A stretch of DNA of 64,000 nucleotides from positions 1,745,501 to 1,809,500 of the forward strand of contig NC_008347.1 in the NCBI RefSeq assembly GCF_000014745.1, written 5' to 3'. Both the position numbers and the translations under genes were made by a program. Shown piece by piece: positions 38,976 through 46,526 of this stretch (within the stretch, counting starts at the first letter, position 1; every line of letters starts with the position of its first letter). Under the pieces are notes generated by a model, which saw only the letters and a list, made by a program, of their open reading frames with translations, ran no database searches and was not told the DNA's origin. Origin of the DNA: Maricaulis maris MCS10 (lineage in GTDB: Bacteria > Pseudomonadota > Alphaproteobacteria > Caulobacterales > Maricaulaceae).

Positions 38976-40067
38976 CTATTCGGCCATGCCGCCAACCGCA
39001 TGCACATAGGCCGTGCGGACGTCCTGGTGCTTGACGGTGTCGAGCTCGCGGGCGATTTCCTCGTCCTGCCTGGCGAGGGCGTCGAGGTCCTGATCGGCAT
39101 AGTGCAACACGCCCATATCGGCATAGGCCTTCTGGATCTTCGGACCCCACAGGCCGATATCCTTGACCACCGGTACGATGCGCTGGAAGAGCAAGGTCTT
39201 GAACAACTTGTTCATTTCTGACTGCTCGGCCCAGGCGACACATTCCTCGACCGGCAAGCCCATGACTTCATAGACTTCCCGCGCCTGGAAACGGTCGCGC
39301 ATGTGATAGCAGGCCTCGACCAGGAATTCCTCGCGCTCGTCGCGCTCGGCCTGGGTCAGGTGCGGATAATAGTCCCGCAGTGACAGGCGACCGAAAGCGA
39401 CATGACGCGCCTCATCTTCCATCACATAAGCATTGACCATTTTGGCCAGCGGGTTCTGGGCCAGGTCACGGATCGTGCCGAAGGCGGCCAGGGCCAGCCC
39501 TTCAATGACGACCTGCATGGCCAGATAGGTGAAGTCCCAGCGGCTGTCGCGCAGGGCCTGGTCGACCAGCTGGCGCAGCGGTTCGGTCATCGGATAGGCG
39601 ACGCCGAACTTGGTCATCAGATTCTTGTAAGCCTCGACATGGCGGGCCTCATCCATGACCTGGGTCGCGGCGTAGAATTTGGCGTCGAGATCGGGCACCG
39701 ATTCGACGATCTTGGCAGCACAGATCAGGGCCGCCTGCTCGCCCTGCATGAATTGCGAGATATTCCAGGCCTGGGCATGACGGCGGAACTCGATACGTTC
39801 CTTCTTCGTCATCTTGTCCCACATCGGCGAGCCGTGCAGCGCGATGCCTTCATCGGGCAGCTGCATCGGGTTTTCCGGGTCCAGCTCCAGCGTCCAGTCG
39901 ATGCGATTGACCGCATCCCACTGCATGTCCTTGCCCTTCTGGTACAAGTGCATAAGGGTCGAGCGACCTTCGTCATACTCGAAGTCGAACGTGGCGTCGA
40001 ACTGTTCCGGGATCGACCAATTCTTGTCGATGTCCTGCATCGGATATAGATCGCGAAGCGATGCCAT
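38976..40067 (-). CDS. Ferritin-like carboxylate-bridged diiron protein
   Basis: 363 residues forming a four-helix diiron domain. Metal ligands are readable: E110, E140-xx-H143 (DEARH), E189, E219-xx-H222 (DEARH). This is the full ligand set of R2-like/AurF-like oxygenases and oxidases. The protein is too short and lacks the radical-transfer C-terminus for a class I ribonucleotide reductase small subunit. It is likely an oxidase, hydroxylase or desaturase acting on a hydrophobic substrate; the substrate is unknown. The gene has its own operator-like palindrome upstream (40136-40150), shared with the downstream catabolic genes. Confidence 0.82.
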   Translation of the reverse strand: MASLRDLYPMQDIDKNWSIPEQFDATFDFEYDEGRSTLMHLYQKGKDMQWDAVNRIDWTLELDPENPMQLPDEGIALHGSPMWDKMTKKERIEFRRHAQAWNISQFMQGEQAALICAAKIVESVPDLDAKFYAATQVMDEARHVEAYKNLMTKFGVAYPMTEPLRQLVDQALRDSRWDFTYLAMQVVIEGLALAAFGTIRDLAQNPLAKMVNAYVMEDEARHVAFGRLSLRDYYPHLTQAERDEREEFLVEACYHMRDRFQAREVYEVMGLPVEECVAWAEQSEMNKLFKTLLFQRIVPVVKDIGLWGPKIQKAYADMGVLHYADQDLDALARQDEEIARELDTVKHQDVRTAYVHAVGGMAE

Positions 40068-40104
40068 GGCGCGTTACCTCCCCAGGAGCGACCAAACATG
40101 TCTT

Positions 40105-40129
40105 GCATTGCCAATATTTTGTACAATGC
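40105..40129. promoter_or_regulatory. Inverted repeat in the diiron-gene promoter
   Basis: GCATTG-N13-CAATGC, with TTTTGTAC inside. It lies 38 bases upstream of the diiron-gene start and next to the GTGAACA-type site, so a second regulator may bind here. The TTTTGTAC core also occurs in reverse in the site before the ScfR-like gene. Confidence 0.4.
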
Positions 40130-40135
40130 GGATTG

Positions 40136-40150
40136 GTGAACAATGTTCAC
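40136..40150. promoter_or_regulatory. GTGAACA-type operator, site 1
   Basis: GTGAACAATGTTCAC is a perfect 15-bp inverted repeat with one central base, 69 bases upstream of the diiron-gene start. Near-identical sites occur at 42259-42276 and 45206-45223. TetR-family repressors commonly bind such sequences. No TetR gene is in the window. Confidence 0.7.
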
Positions 40151-40655
40151 AACCCGAACGTCTGTCAAAACGAGCCGTTTGGCAAGCCCTGAGACGAAAC
40201 GTGGCCGGGATATTTTATCGACTGTCCGTAGCCCTTGGCGCGATGGGCCGCGTGGCGCCGGGCGTCCGCCGGGGGTGCGGGCATGCGCCTTCGTCTTCGG
40301 CCGCGATTGCGCCGAAGGGTGGGAGGGAACGGGATGTCGGCGGACACCGGGGTGTCCTGTTGGTGGTCTGCGGTGTCCGTGATGTCCTCGACATCCCGTT
40401 CTCGGAGATTTCCCGGACGCTCTCGCCCCCGATTCCAATGCGCCAGGTACTGAGGGTCGGTCGTTTAGTGCCCCTGGACCTGATCGCACGCCCTGCCGGA
40501 GCTTTGGGGTGTCACATCCAAAGCGCGGACAGGCTCCGCTCGTTCCCGGGCACAAGTGACTGAGCTCGCGCCTCCCGTCCCGAAAACCAAGGGCAGTGTC
40601 CCATGGCGGATAAGGGGGGAGGATAAGTTTCCTGGATTTTATGCTGGGTGATGCG
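40151..40655. other. Noncoding stretch with nested inverted repeats
   Basis: About 500 bases with no convincing gene. Short frames exist on both strands but resemble no protein and lack Shine-Dalgarno sites. The clear structure is 40328-40400: AACGGGATGTC pairs with GACATCCCGTT, and inside them CGGACACC pairs with GGTGTCCG, around a smaller GGACACC-GGGGTGTCC hairpin. It may be a decayed gene or a structured transcript. Confidence 0.5.
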
Positions 40656-40760
40656 TTCCCTCTCCCTTGGGAGAGGGCCAGGGTGAGGGGCAAATCCCGG
40701 TGACCGCAAGAGTTTCTCCCCTCATCCGCGCTACGCGCACCTTCTCCCAGGGGAGAAGGA
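40656..40760. repeat. Palindromic repeat, family D
   Basis: CCCTCTCCCTTGGGAGAGGG at the left and CTTCTCCCAGGGGAGAAGG at the right, with GGGTGAGGGG and CCCCTCATCC between. This CCCTCTCC-type interspersed repeat is common in bacterial genomes. It ends 63 bases before the desaturase-like gene's stop. Confidence 0.65.
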
Positions 40761-40823
40761 AAGGGGTGCAGGGCGGGGATAAGTGGCGCGCATCAAGCAG
40801 GGGGCGAGGCGTGGCCCACGCCC

Positions 40824-41762
40824 CTACTCCGCCGCCTCGGCCTCAGCCTCTGCCGCCTTGTCCTGCCGGGCCTGCCATTTGGCCTTGATGGTTTTGGAGG
40901 TCTCCCGCGATCCATCCGGCGACCAGCCAGGCGGGGCGAGCAGGTAGAGTGCCGCGTCCTTGAGCGATTTCGCGCCGGCCATGTCCTTCACGATACCCAT
41001 CCACTCATGCAGGCAAATCTTGACCGGGTTGAAGGTGCCGAGATTCTTGACGATGCCGTAGCGGCAGGGTTCGTCGTCACGTTCTTGCTGGAAGGTGCCG
41101 AACATCTTGTCCCAGATGATGAAGATGCCGGCATAGTTCCGGTCAAGATAGATCGGATTGGTGGCGTGGTGGACGCGGTGGTGCGAGGGCGTGTTGAAAA
41201 CCGCTTCGAACCAGGCCGGACACCGTTTGATGGCCTCGGTATGGATCCAGAACTGGTAGATCAGGTTTAGCGCCCCGACAAAGGCGACCATCGCCGGATG
41301 GAAGCCGAGGAAGACCATGGCCGAGCCGAGCCACAGGAATTTCAACGTGAAGGGGCTGATCCAGGGCTGACGCAGAGCGGTGGTCAGATTGTAGTGCTGG
41401 GACGAGTGGTGAACGACATGGTCGGCCCAGAACCAGCGCACTGTATGGGCGAAACGATGCGACCAGTAATACAGGAAATCATCGAAGACGAAGGCGATCA
41501 CCCAGACCCACCAGGCGAAGGAGATATCCAGCAGGCGGTTGTCGTAGACAAAGACCGACCAGCCTCCCAGCAGTAGGCCGAAAATGATGCCGGAGACGTT
41601 ATTGCCCAGCCCCATGATCAGACTGGCCGCCGTATCCCGCGTCTCGAAACGGGTCTTGCCGGTCAGGCGGGCGTGAACCATCTCGGCAAAGACCGAAAGG
41701 GTGAAGAACGGGATCGCCAGGGTGATCGGGTTCCAGTTCTGGACGAAGGCAGGGACCTCCAT
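40824..41762 (-). CDS. Fatty-acid hydroxylase / sterol desaturase-family membrane protein
   Basis: 312 residues, with membrane segments at about 15-32, 50-72, 82-103 and 140-170. The histidine clusters that bind two irons in the family are present: HRFAH, VVHHSSQHYN and SHHRVHHATN. The C-terminus is a charged Ala/Glu tail. Such proteins hydroxylate or desaturate lipids or carotenoids, or cleave ether lipids. It starts two bases after the upstream small gene ends, so the two are cotranscribed. The substrate is likely the hydrophobic compound handled by the surrounding genes (inference). Confidence 0.87.
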   Translation of the reverse strand: MEVPAFVQNWNPITLAIPFFTLSVFAEMVHARLTGKTRFETRDTAASLIMGLGNNVSGIIFGLLLGGWSVFVYDNRLLDISFAWWVWVIAFVFDDFLYYWSHRFAHTVRWFWADHVVHHSSQHYNLTTALRQPWISPFTLKFLWLGSAMVFLGFHPAMVAFVGALNLIYQFWIHTEAIKRCPAWFEAVFNTPSHHRVHHATNPIYLDRNYAGIFIIWDKMFGTFQQERDDEPCRYGIVKNLGTFNPVKICLHEWMGIVKDMAGAKSLKDAALYLLAPPGWSPDGSRETSKTIKAKWQARQDKAAEAEAEAAE

Positions 41763-41764
41763 GA

Positions 41765-42193
41765 TCAGGCCCTCGCAACTGGCTGGAGGTCGGACAGTCG
41801 GCCGGCCCAGAGCGAGGCCTCATCGGCCGTGCTGAACCGCAATCTGGCCGGCGCAAAGACAAAATCATTAAGGCGAAGCCGCACGGCACTCCCCTCCTCC
41901 ACGACTGCGTCCCGCACACTGCCGGGCACCAGATAACGGATCACCAGGTCACTGCCCCGGGCGACCAGAAGCCCGAGGCAATCGCCGGAGCGCTCGGCGA
42001 TCAGGGCCGCTGCGCCGTCAACGGCCAGCACACCCTCGCCGGCGTCGAAACCAACCCGGTCGGCATCCAGCCGACGGGCCGCGTCGTCCAGATCGACCAG
42101 GCGTGCAGGTCGGCTGATGCCGAGCCAGGCATTGATCAGGACCATGACACTGACGCCGAGAACAGACCCGGCCAACAGATAAATGAGCGACAT
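41765..42193 (-). CDS. Unknown protein with one N-terminal membrane segment
   Basis: 142 residues. A hydrophobic N-terminal segment (LIYLLAGSVLGVSVMVLINAWL) anchors a soluble domain of about 110 residues with a PH-like run of short strands (VRLRLNDFVFAPARLRF). No family recognised. ATG 42193 has GGAG 7 bases upstream. It precedes the desaturase-like gene by two bases, so it may be its partner. Confidence 0.6.
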   Translation of the reverse strand: MSLIYLLAGSVLGVSVMVLINAWLGISRPARLVDLDDAARRLDADRVGFDAGEGVLAVDGAAALIAERSGDCLGLLVARGSDLVIRYLVPGSVRDAVVEEGSAVRLRLNDFVFAPARLRFSTADEASLWAGRLSDLQPVARA

Positions 42194-42218
42194 CACACAG
42201 CTCCGCGTCCAACGAAAA

Positions 42219-42245
42219 CGGGCGGGACCCGAAAGGTCCCGCCCG
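42219..42245 (-). terminator. Rho-independent terminator after the TonB receptor gene
   Basis: A perfect 11-bp stem CGGGCGGGACC/GGTCCCGCCCG with a 5-base loop, followed on the minus strand by TTTTCGTT. It lies 30 bases past the receptor's stop codon and 26 bases before the next minus-strand gene. Confidence 0.9.
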
Positions 42246-42258
42246 CGATCATACGCTT

Positions 42259-42276
42259 ATTTGAACGTTGTTCACT
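42259..42276. promoter_or_regulatory. GTGAACA-type operator, site 2
   Basis: Reads AGTGAACAACGTTCAAAT on the minus strand, differing from site 3 by one base. It overlaps the stop codon of the TonB receptor and precedes the terminator and the small-protein/desaturase-like pair, so it could control that pair. Confidence 0.6.
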
Positions 42277-44995
42277 AGCCGCGAACACGCAGGGTGATGC
42301 CGTAGGTCTGCGGATCACCCGGATAGGCGTTGTAGCTGGTGCCGAGATAACCAACCGACGGGAAACCGCCCTTGGTGTAGTTCTCGTCAAAGATGTTCCG
42401 GCCCCAGAGCTGGACTGCCCAGGCACCGTCATCGGCGCCCAGCGTCACAGATGCGTTGTAGAGCTGGAAGGCATCCTGGTTGGCGAAGGGACGCGGGTCC
42501 TGGCTGGTCGTGTGACCAAATTCGGACACGTGGTTCATCTCACCGCGCCAGGACATTTCCATGCCCTCGCCGAGCTGATGCGTGTAGGTCGCCGTCAGCG
42601 CGCCGAGGAACTCGGAATTGCCGCGGTCACGACCAGACAGGTCGTTGAACAGGGCCGTCACGCCAGCGCCATTGGTGCGCTCGGCACCCGGTACGCAGAG
42701 CGCGAAGTCCGGATCGGTCGCATCGAAGCTGTCCGGGCAAGGCGCGTAGAGATATTCGCCATACTTGCTTTCGAACAGATAGGTGAAGCCACCGGTGATC
42801 AGGAGATTGTCGGTCGGAGCCCACTGACCTTCGAACTCGATACCGGACACTTCGATCGAACCGGCATTTTCCAGAGCAAAGCCGTTGCCGACGAAGTTGT
42901 TGGTCTGGAAATCGGTCACTTCCTGGCGGAAGTAGGCAGCCGCATAGACAAAGCGGCCGTCATCGAATGAGCCCTTGGCACCGAACTCGATGTTTTCCGC
43001 GGTTTCTTCCTCGAACTCGAACACGCCGGTGAAGGCGGCATTGGTCGAGACGTTGAAGCCACCCGGCTTGTAGCCCGTCGCGTAGGACGCATAGACGTTG
43101 AACGTGTCGGACACATCGTAGGACAGGATGATGTTGCCCGAGAAGTTCGAGTCATTGCGCGAGGTCGGGAAGTTGCCCGCATTGACCGGCGGGAAGTTCT
43201 GGAAGGCAGTGAAGCCCAGCAGCGGGTTCAGGGCCGGATTGGCGGCCTGGGCTGCGGTCAGCGGCGAGGTCGGCGAGATGCCGAGCGCCAGCAGCGTGTT
43301 CAGCAGGGTCGGGTCGCCGCCAATGGCTTCCGCCTGAGCCTGACCGAACAGGATGGACGGGACCAGATAGGCACAAGCGTCACCGCCGATGACACCGAAC
43401 AGGCCCGGATCACAAGTGCCTGGCGTCACCAGACGCAGATCCTGCGCAAGGTCGGCAAAGGAGAAGGCCGACATCGGATCGGGCTGGTTGATCGCCGTCA
43501 CCATTTCCTTGTCTTCGTCGGAATAACGACCACCGATCGTGACCGTGAACTGGTCGGTCAGATGCCAGTCGACCGTACCGAAGGCCGACCAGGCCGTCGT
43601 GTCATACTGGTAGCTTTCCGAGATCAGGCCATGTTGGGTGGAAATGAAGCCTTCCGCCGGGGTCGTCGGCAGGGCGCCATTGCCCGATGCCAGCGGCACG
43701 AAACCGCCAACGCCGGCGGCCTGGTTCATGTCGAGGAAGATCTCGAGCAGGGACACACCACCCGTGCCGGCCGGAAGACCGAAGGACGCGACGAGGTCCG
43801 CAACAGAGCCAGCCGAAGCCGCGTCGAAGAAGGTCCGCGCATCGGCACCATAAGGCGTCGAGTTGTCGTAGCTCAGCTCGTTATTGTAGTAGAAGCCGCC
43901 AAACATCCAGTCGACCGCATTGTCGCCCGTGGAGGTCACACGGAACTCCTGGGTGAAGCTGTCATACTGGTTCTGGATCGAACGCAGGCTGATCAGGTCC
44001 AGATCCGAGAAATCGGCGTCGAAGATCTGGTCTTCGTCATACTGGCGGTAGGCCGTGATCGAGGTGAAGGTGAAGCCGTCAAAGTCATGCTCGATCTGGG
44101 CCGAGATGCCTTGCGTGGTCAGATCGGTATTCAGGTCACCATCAATGGCAATCGTGTCGCCGCCATTGACGTCAGCCGGAACGGCCGTGCCGCCGAGGCC
44201 GACGAGAGCGCCAAGGTCGATCGGGTCATAGAAGGCGAACGGAGCCGCACAGCAATTCTCGTCAAGCTGACCCCAGTCGGCGATGATGCGGACTTCGGTA
44301 TTGTCGCTCGGGTTGAACAGCAGCTGGCCGCGGAAGCTCATGCGATCGCGGTTATTGGCCTCACGCCCGTCAACGACGTCGATATAGCCGTCATTCTGGT
44401 GGATATTGCCGTCGAGGCGGAAAGCCATGTTGTCGGACAGCGGACCGGTCACGGTGCCGCGCGTCTGGCGCATGCCGTAATTGCCGACCGTCACTTCACC
44501 GGCATAGTTGAAATCAAAGTCCGGCGCCATCGTGATGACGCTGACAACACCGGCCGGCGTGTTGCGGCCGAAGATGGTGGACTGCGGGCCACGAATGACC
44601 TCGATGCGCTCAACCGACATCAGGTCGTTGATCGCAGAGCCCGAACGCGGGCGGTAGACACCGTCAATGAAGACGCCGACGGACGGCTCGAGGCCGGGGT
44701 TGAAGCTGGACGTACCGATACCGCGAAGATTGAACTCGGTATTGGTCGATGTGGCGAACTCGGACACGCGAAGCGCCGGAACGAGGGTCTGCAGGTCAGC
44801 GGCATCGCGGATTTGCGATTGCTCGAGCTGCTCGCCGGTGACGACGGCGACAGAAACCGGCGTGTCCTGAAGCGTCTGTTCGCGCTTTTGGGATGTCACG
44901 GTAATCACGTCGACCTGGGCCATTGCGCTACCCGCAAAAAGCCCGCTCAAAATTGCCGTCGTGCCCATCGCGACGGCTTTGGAAAACAGTTTCAT
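42275..44995 (-). CDS. TonB-dependent outer-membrane receptor
   Basis: 906 residues. A signal peptide ending near AMA-QVD. DVITVTSQKREQ at the mature N-terminus is the typical TonB box and plug start. The plug continues with DTPVSVAVVTGEQL, FNLRGIGTSSF and IEVIRGPQSTIFGRNTPAG, and a large barrel fills the rest. This group of receptors is common in Caulobacterales and Sphingomonadales and often takes up hydrophobic or complex organic nutrients. ATG 44995 follows GGGGAGAAA. It is divergent from the serine hydrolase/GMC/aldehyde dehydrogenase operon across 247 bases. Confidence 0.93.
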   Translation of the reverse strand: MKLFSKAVAMGTTAILSGLFAGSAMAQVDVITVTSQKREQTLQDTPVSVAVVTGEQLEQSQIRDAADLQTLVPALRVSEFATSTNTEFNLRGIGTSSFNPGLEPSVGVFIDGVYRPRSGSAINDLMSVERIEVIRGPQSTIFGRNTPAGVVSVITMAPDFDFNYAGEVTVGNYGMRQTRGTVTGPLSDNMAFRLDGNIHQNDGYIDVVDGREANNRDRMSFRGQLLFNPSDNTEVRIIADWGQLDENCCAAPFAFYDPIDLGALVGLGGTAVPADVNGGDTIAIDGDLNTDLTTQGISAQIEHDFDGFTFTSITAYRQYDEDQIFDADFSDLDLISLRSIQNQYDSFTQEFRVTSTGDNAVDWMFGGFYYNNELSYDNSTPYGADARTFFDAASAGSVADLVASFGLPAGTGGVSLLEIFLDMNQAAGVGGFVPLASGNGALPTTPAEGFISTQHGLISESYQYDTTAWSAFGTVDWHLTDQFTVTIGGRYSDEDKEMVTAINQPDPMSAFSFADLAQDLRLVTPGTCDPGLFGVIGGDACAYLVPSILFGQAQAEAIGGDPTLLNTLLALGISPTSPLTAAQAANPALNPLLGFTAFQNFPPVNAGNFPTSRNDSNFSGNIILSYDVSDTFNVYASYATGYKPGGFNVSTNAAFTGVFEFEEETAENIEFGAKGSFDDGRFVYAAAYFRQEVTDFQTNNFVGNGFALENAGSIEVSGIEFEGQWAPTDNLLITGGFTYLFESKYGEYLYAPCPDSFDATDPDFALCVPGAERTNGAGVTALFNDLSGRDRGNSEFLGALTATYTHQLGEGMEMSWRGEMNHVSEFGHTTSQDPRPFANQDAFQLYNASVTLGADDGAWAVQLWGRNIFDENYTKGGFPSVGYLGTSYNAYPGDPQTYGITLRVRG

Positions 44996-45205
44996 TGGAA
45001 TTTCTCCCCTGTGGCGCGGTTTTATTAGCCAACCATTCCGCGCATCTGTCCAATATATGAACACCGCTCGACACCTCTGTCAGCCGGTTTATCCCAGTCC
45101 CGCAAAAAACATGCCCGGCCTGATGCACGGATACCTCACCCAGTGTTTTGAATTTCCGTCAACAATCTGGCTCTTTTCTCCCGTCGCAACTCTGATACGT
45201 TAGAG

Positions 45206-45223
45206 AGTGAACAGCGTTCAAAT
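45206..45223. promoter_or_regulatory. GTGAACA-type operator, site 3
   Basis: AGTGAACAGCGTTCAAAT, 20 bases before the start of the serine hydrolase operon and in the divergent gap with the TonB receptor. It matches site 2 in 17 of 18 bases. Confidence 0.7.
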
Positions 45224-45242
45224 CGCTGTCATGGGGAGAGAA

Positions 45243-46526
45243 ATGAAGAAAATATTCATTGGGTTAGCGGTGATTATGGGCGCCGCCATCATCATTGGCG
45301 CAGGCTGGTTCTACCGGCCCTGGTCGGACTACTCACCCGCGGAAATCCAGGCGGCCACGCAGCCTGAACGTCTCGTGGAAACATTTTCAAACATGGGAGA
45401 TGTCTTCCCCTATCGCGCGATAAATTCAACCGAATCGGCGCGGGAGTTGCAGCGAAACCTTCAACCCGCGACCGTCGGCTACCGCCTGGGCGATGCCGAC
45501 CGGACCGTCGAAGACTGGATGGACGATAGCGACACCACCGGTTTGATGGTGATCCACAATGGCGAGGTCGTGCACGAGATCTACCGCCTCGGCGCCGATG
45601 CCGACACCCGGCACACGTCCTGGTCCGTCGGCAAGAGTTTTGTGGCCACCCTCATCGCCATGGCGATGCAGGACGGACGCATCGCCAATCTCGACCAGAG
45701 CGCCGAGATGTTCGCCCCGCAATATGGCGGCTCCGACTATGGCGACACGACACTGCGCCATCTCCTGATGATGTCGGCGGGCATGGATTTCGAGGAAGAC
45801 TATAACGCGCCCAATTCGGACATCCGCCGCCTCTTCCTCGGTGCAAACATCTATGGCCAGAATATTGATGGCCTGGTCAGCGAAATCGAGCGCAATCGTG
45901 CGCCAGGCGAGGACCTGCACTATGTCAGCGCCAACACCCAGGTGCTCTCGGCCGTGGTTCGCGGTGTCTATAACGACAATCTGGCCAATATCGTCCAGGA
46001 ACGGATATGGCAGCCGCTGGGCATGACCGGCGAGGCTTACTGGAACCAGAACATCCCTGGCGAGAATGGCATGGCGATCGGCTATTGCTGCCTCAATGCC
46101 ACGCTGGAAGATTATGCCCGCTTCGGGCAATTCTACCTGCAGGACGGTATCTGGGATGGCGAGCGCCTGCTGCCCGAAGGCTGGGTCACCCAGGCCACAC
46201 GCCCGAACGCCCCGTTTCAGGAAGCCGGCCCCAATTCGGTCTACCCCCATCGCGGCTATGGCCTGCACTTCTGGGTCCCGGAAAATCATGACGGCGAATA
46301 CTTCATGGCCGGCGTCTACGGCCAGTATGTGTGGGTGGATGAACGCCGCAATGTCGTCATAGCCCGCACCGCGGCCGACACCGAATGGGGTGGCCGGACC
46401 GAAGAGTCGATCATCGCCATGCGCGCCCTCGCCGCCCATTACGGTGACGCTGTGACGGCAGAACCGACCCCGGTCGAGCCGGTCATGCAAGAGGACGAGA
46501 CTGGAGGCGAAGATGAGCAGGACTGA
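45243..46526 (+). CDS. Serine hydrolase, beta-lactamase-fold (6-aminohexanoate-dimer-hydrolase-like)
   Basis: 427 residues with an N-terminal membrane anchor or signal (about 5-24). The catalytic SxxK is S128-V-G-K131. The tyrosine motif is Y227-V-S. The HYVSANTQVL context matches the NylB-type esterase/amidase group. It may hydrolyse an ester of the compound oxidised by the following enzymes. GGGGAGAG stands 2-9 bases before ATG 45243; an upstream GTG at 45207 lies inside the operator. The 3' end overlaps the GMC gene by 14 bases. Confidence 0.85.
   Translation: MKKIFIGLAVIMGAAIIIGAGWFYRPWSDYSPAEIQAATQPERLVETFSNMGDVFPYRAINSTESARELQRNLQPATVGYRLGDADRTVEDWMDDSDTTGLMVIHNGEVVHEIYRLGADADTRHTSWSVGKSFVATLIAMAMQDGRIANLDQSAEMFAPQYGGSDYGDTTLRHLLMMSAGMDFEEDYNAPNSDIRRLFLGANIYGQNIDGLVSEIERNRAPGEDLHYVSANTQVLSAVVRGVYNDNLANIVQERIWQPLGMTGEAYWNQNIPGENGMAIGYCCLNATLEDYARFGQFYLQDGIWDGERLLPEGWVTQATRPNAPFQEAGPNSVYPHRGYGLHFWVPENHDGEYFMAGVYGQYVWVDERRNVVIARTAADTEWGGRTEESIIAMRALAAHYGDAVTAEPTPVEPVMQEDETGGEDEQD

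Noticed and set aside
38976-40067. Class I ribonucleotide reductase small subunit
   Set aside because: The diiron ligands fit, but the radical-tyrosine context and C-terminal interaction tail are missing and no nrdA is nearby.
40143-40382. A 79-codon frame in the gap upstream of the diiron gene
   Set aside because: Arg/Gly/Pro-rich, no Shine-Dalgarno, no resemblance to any family, and it overlaps the inverted repeats and an operator.
43562-45028. A 488-codon open frame opposite the second TonB receptor
   Set aside because: Antisense shadow. The sense strand carries a clear signal peptide, plug and barrel.
45207-45242. Upstream GTG start for the serine hydrolase
   Set aside because: The GTG lies within the operator palindrome and has no Shine-Dalgarno, whereas ATG 45243 has GGGGAGAG directly upstream and begins the membrane anchor.
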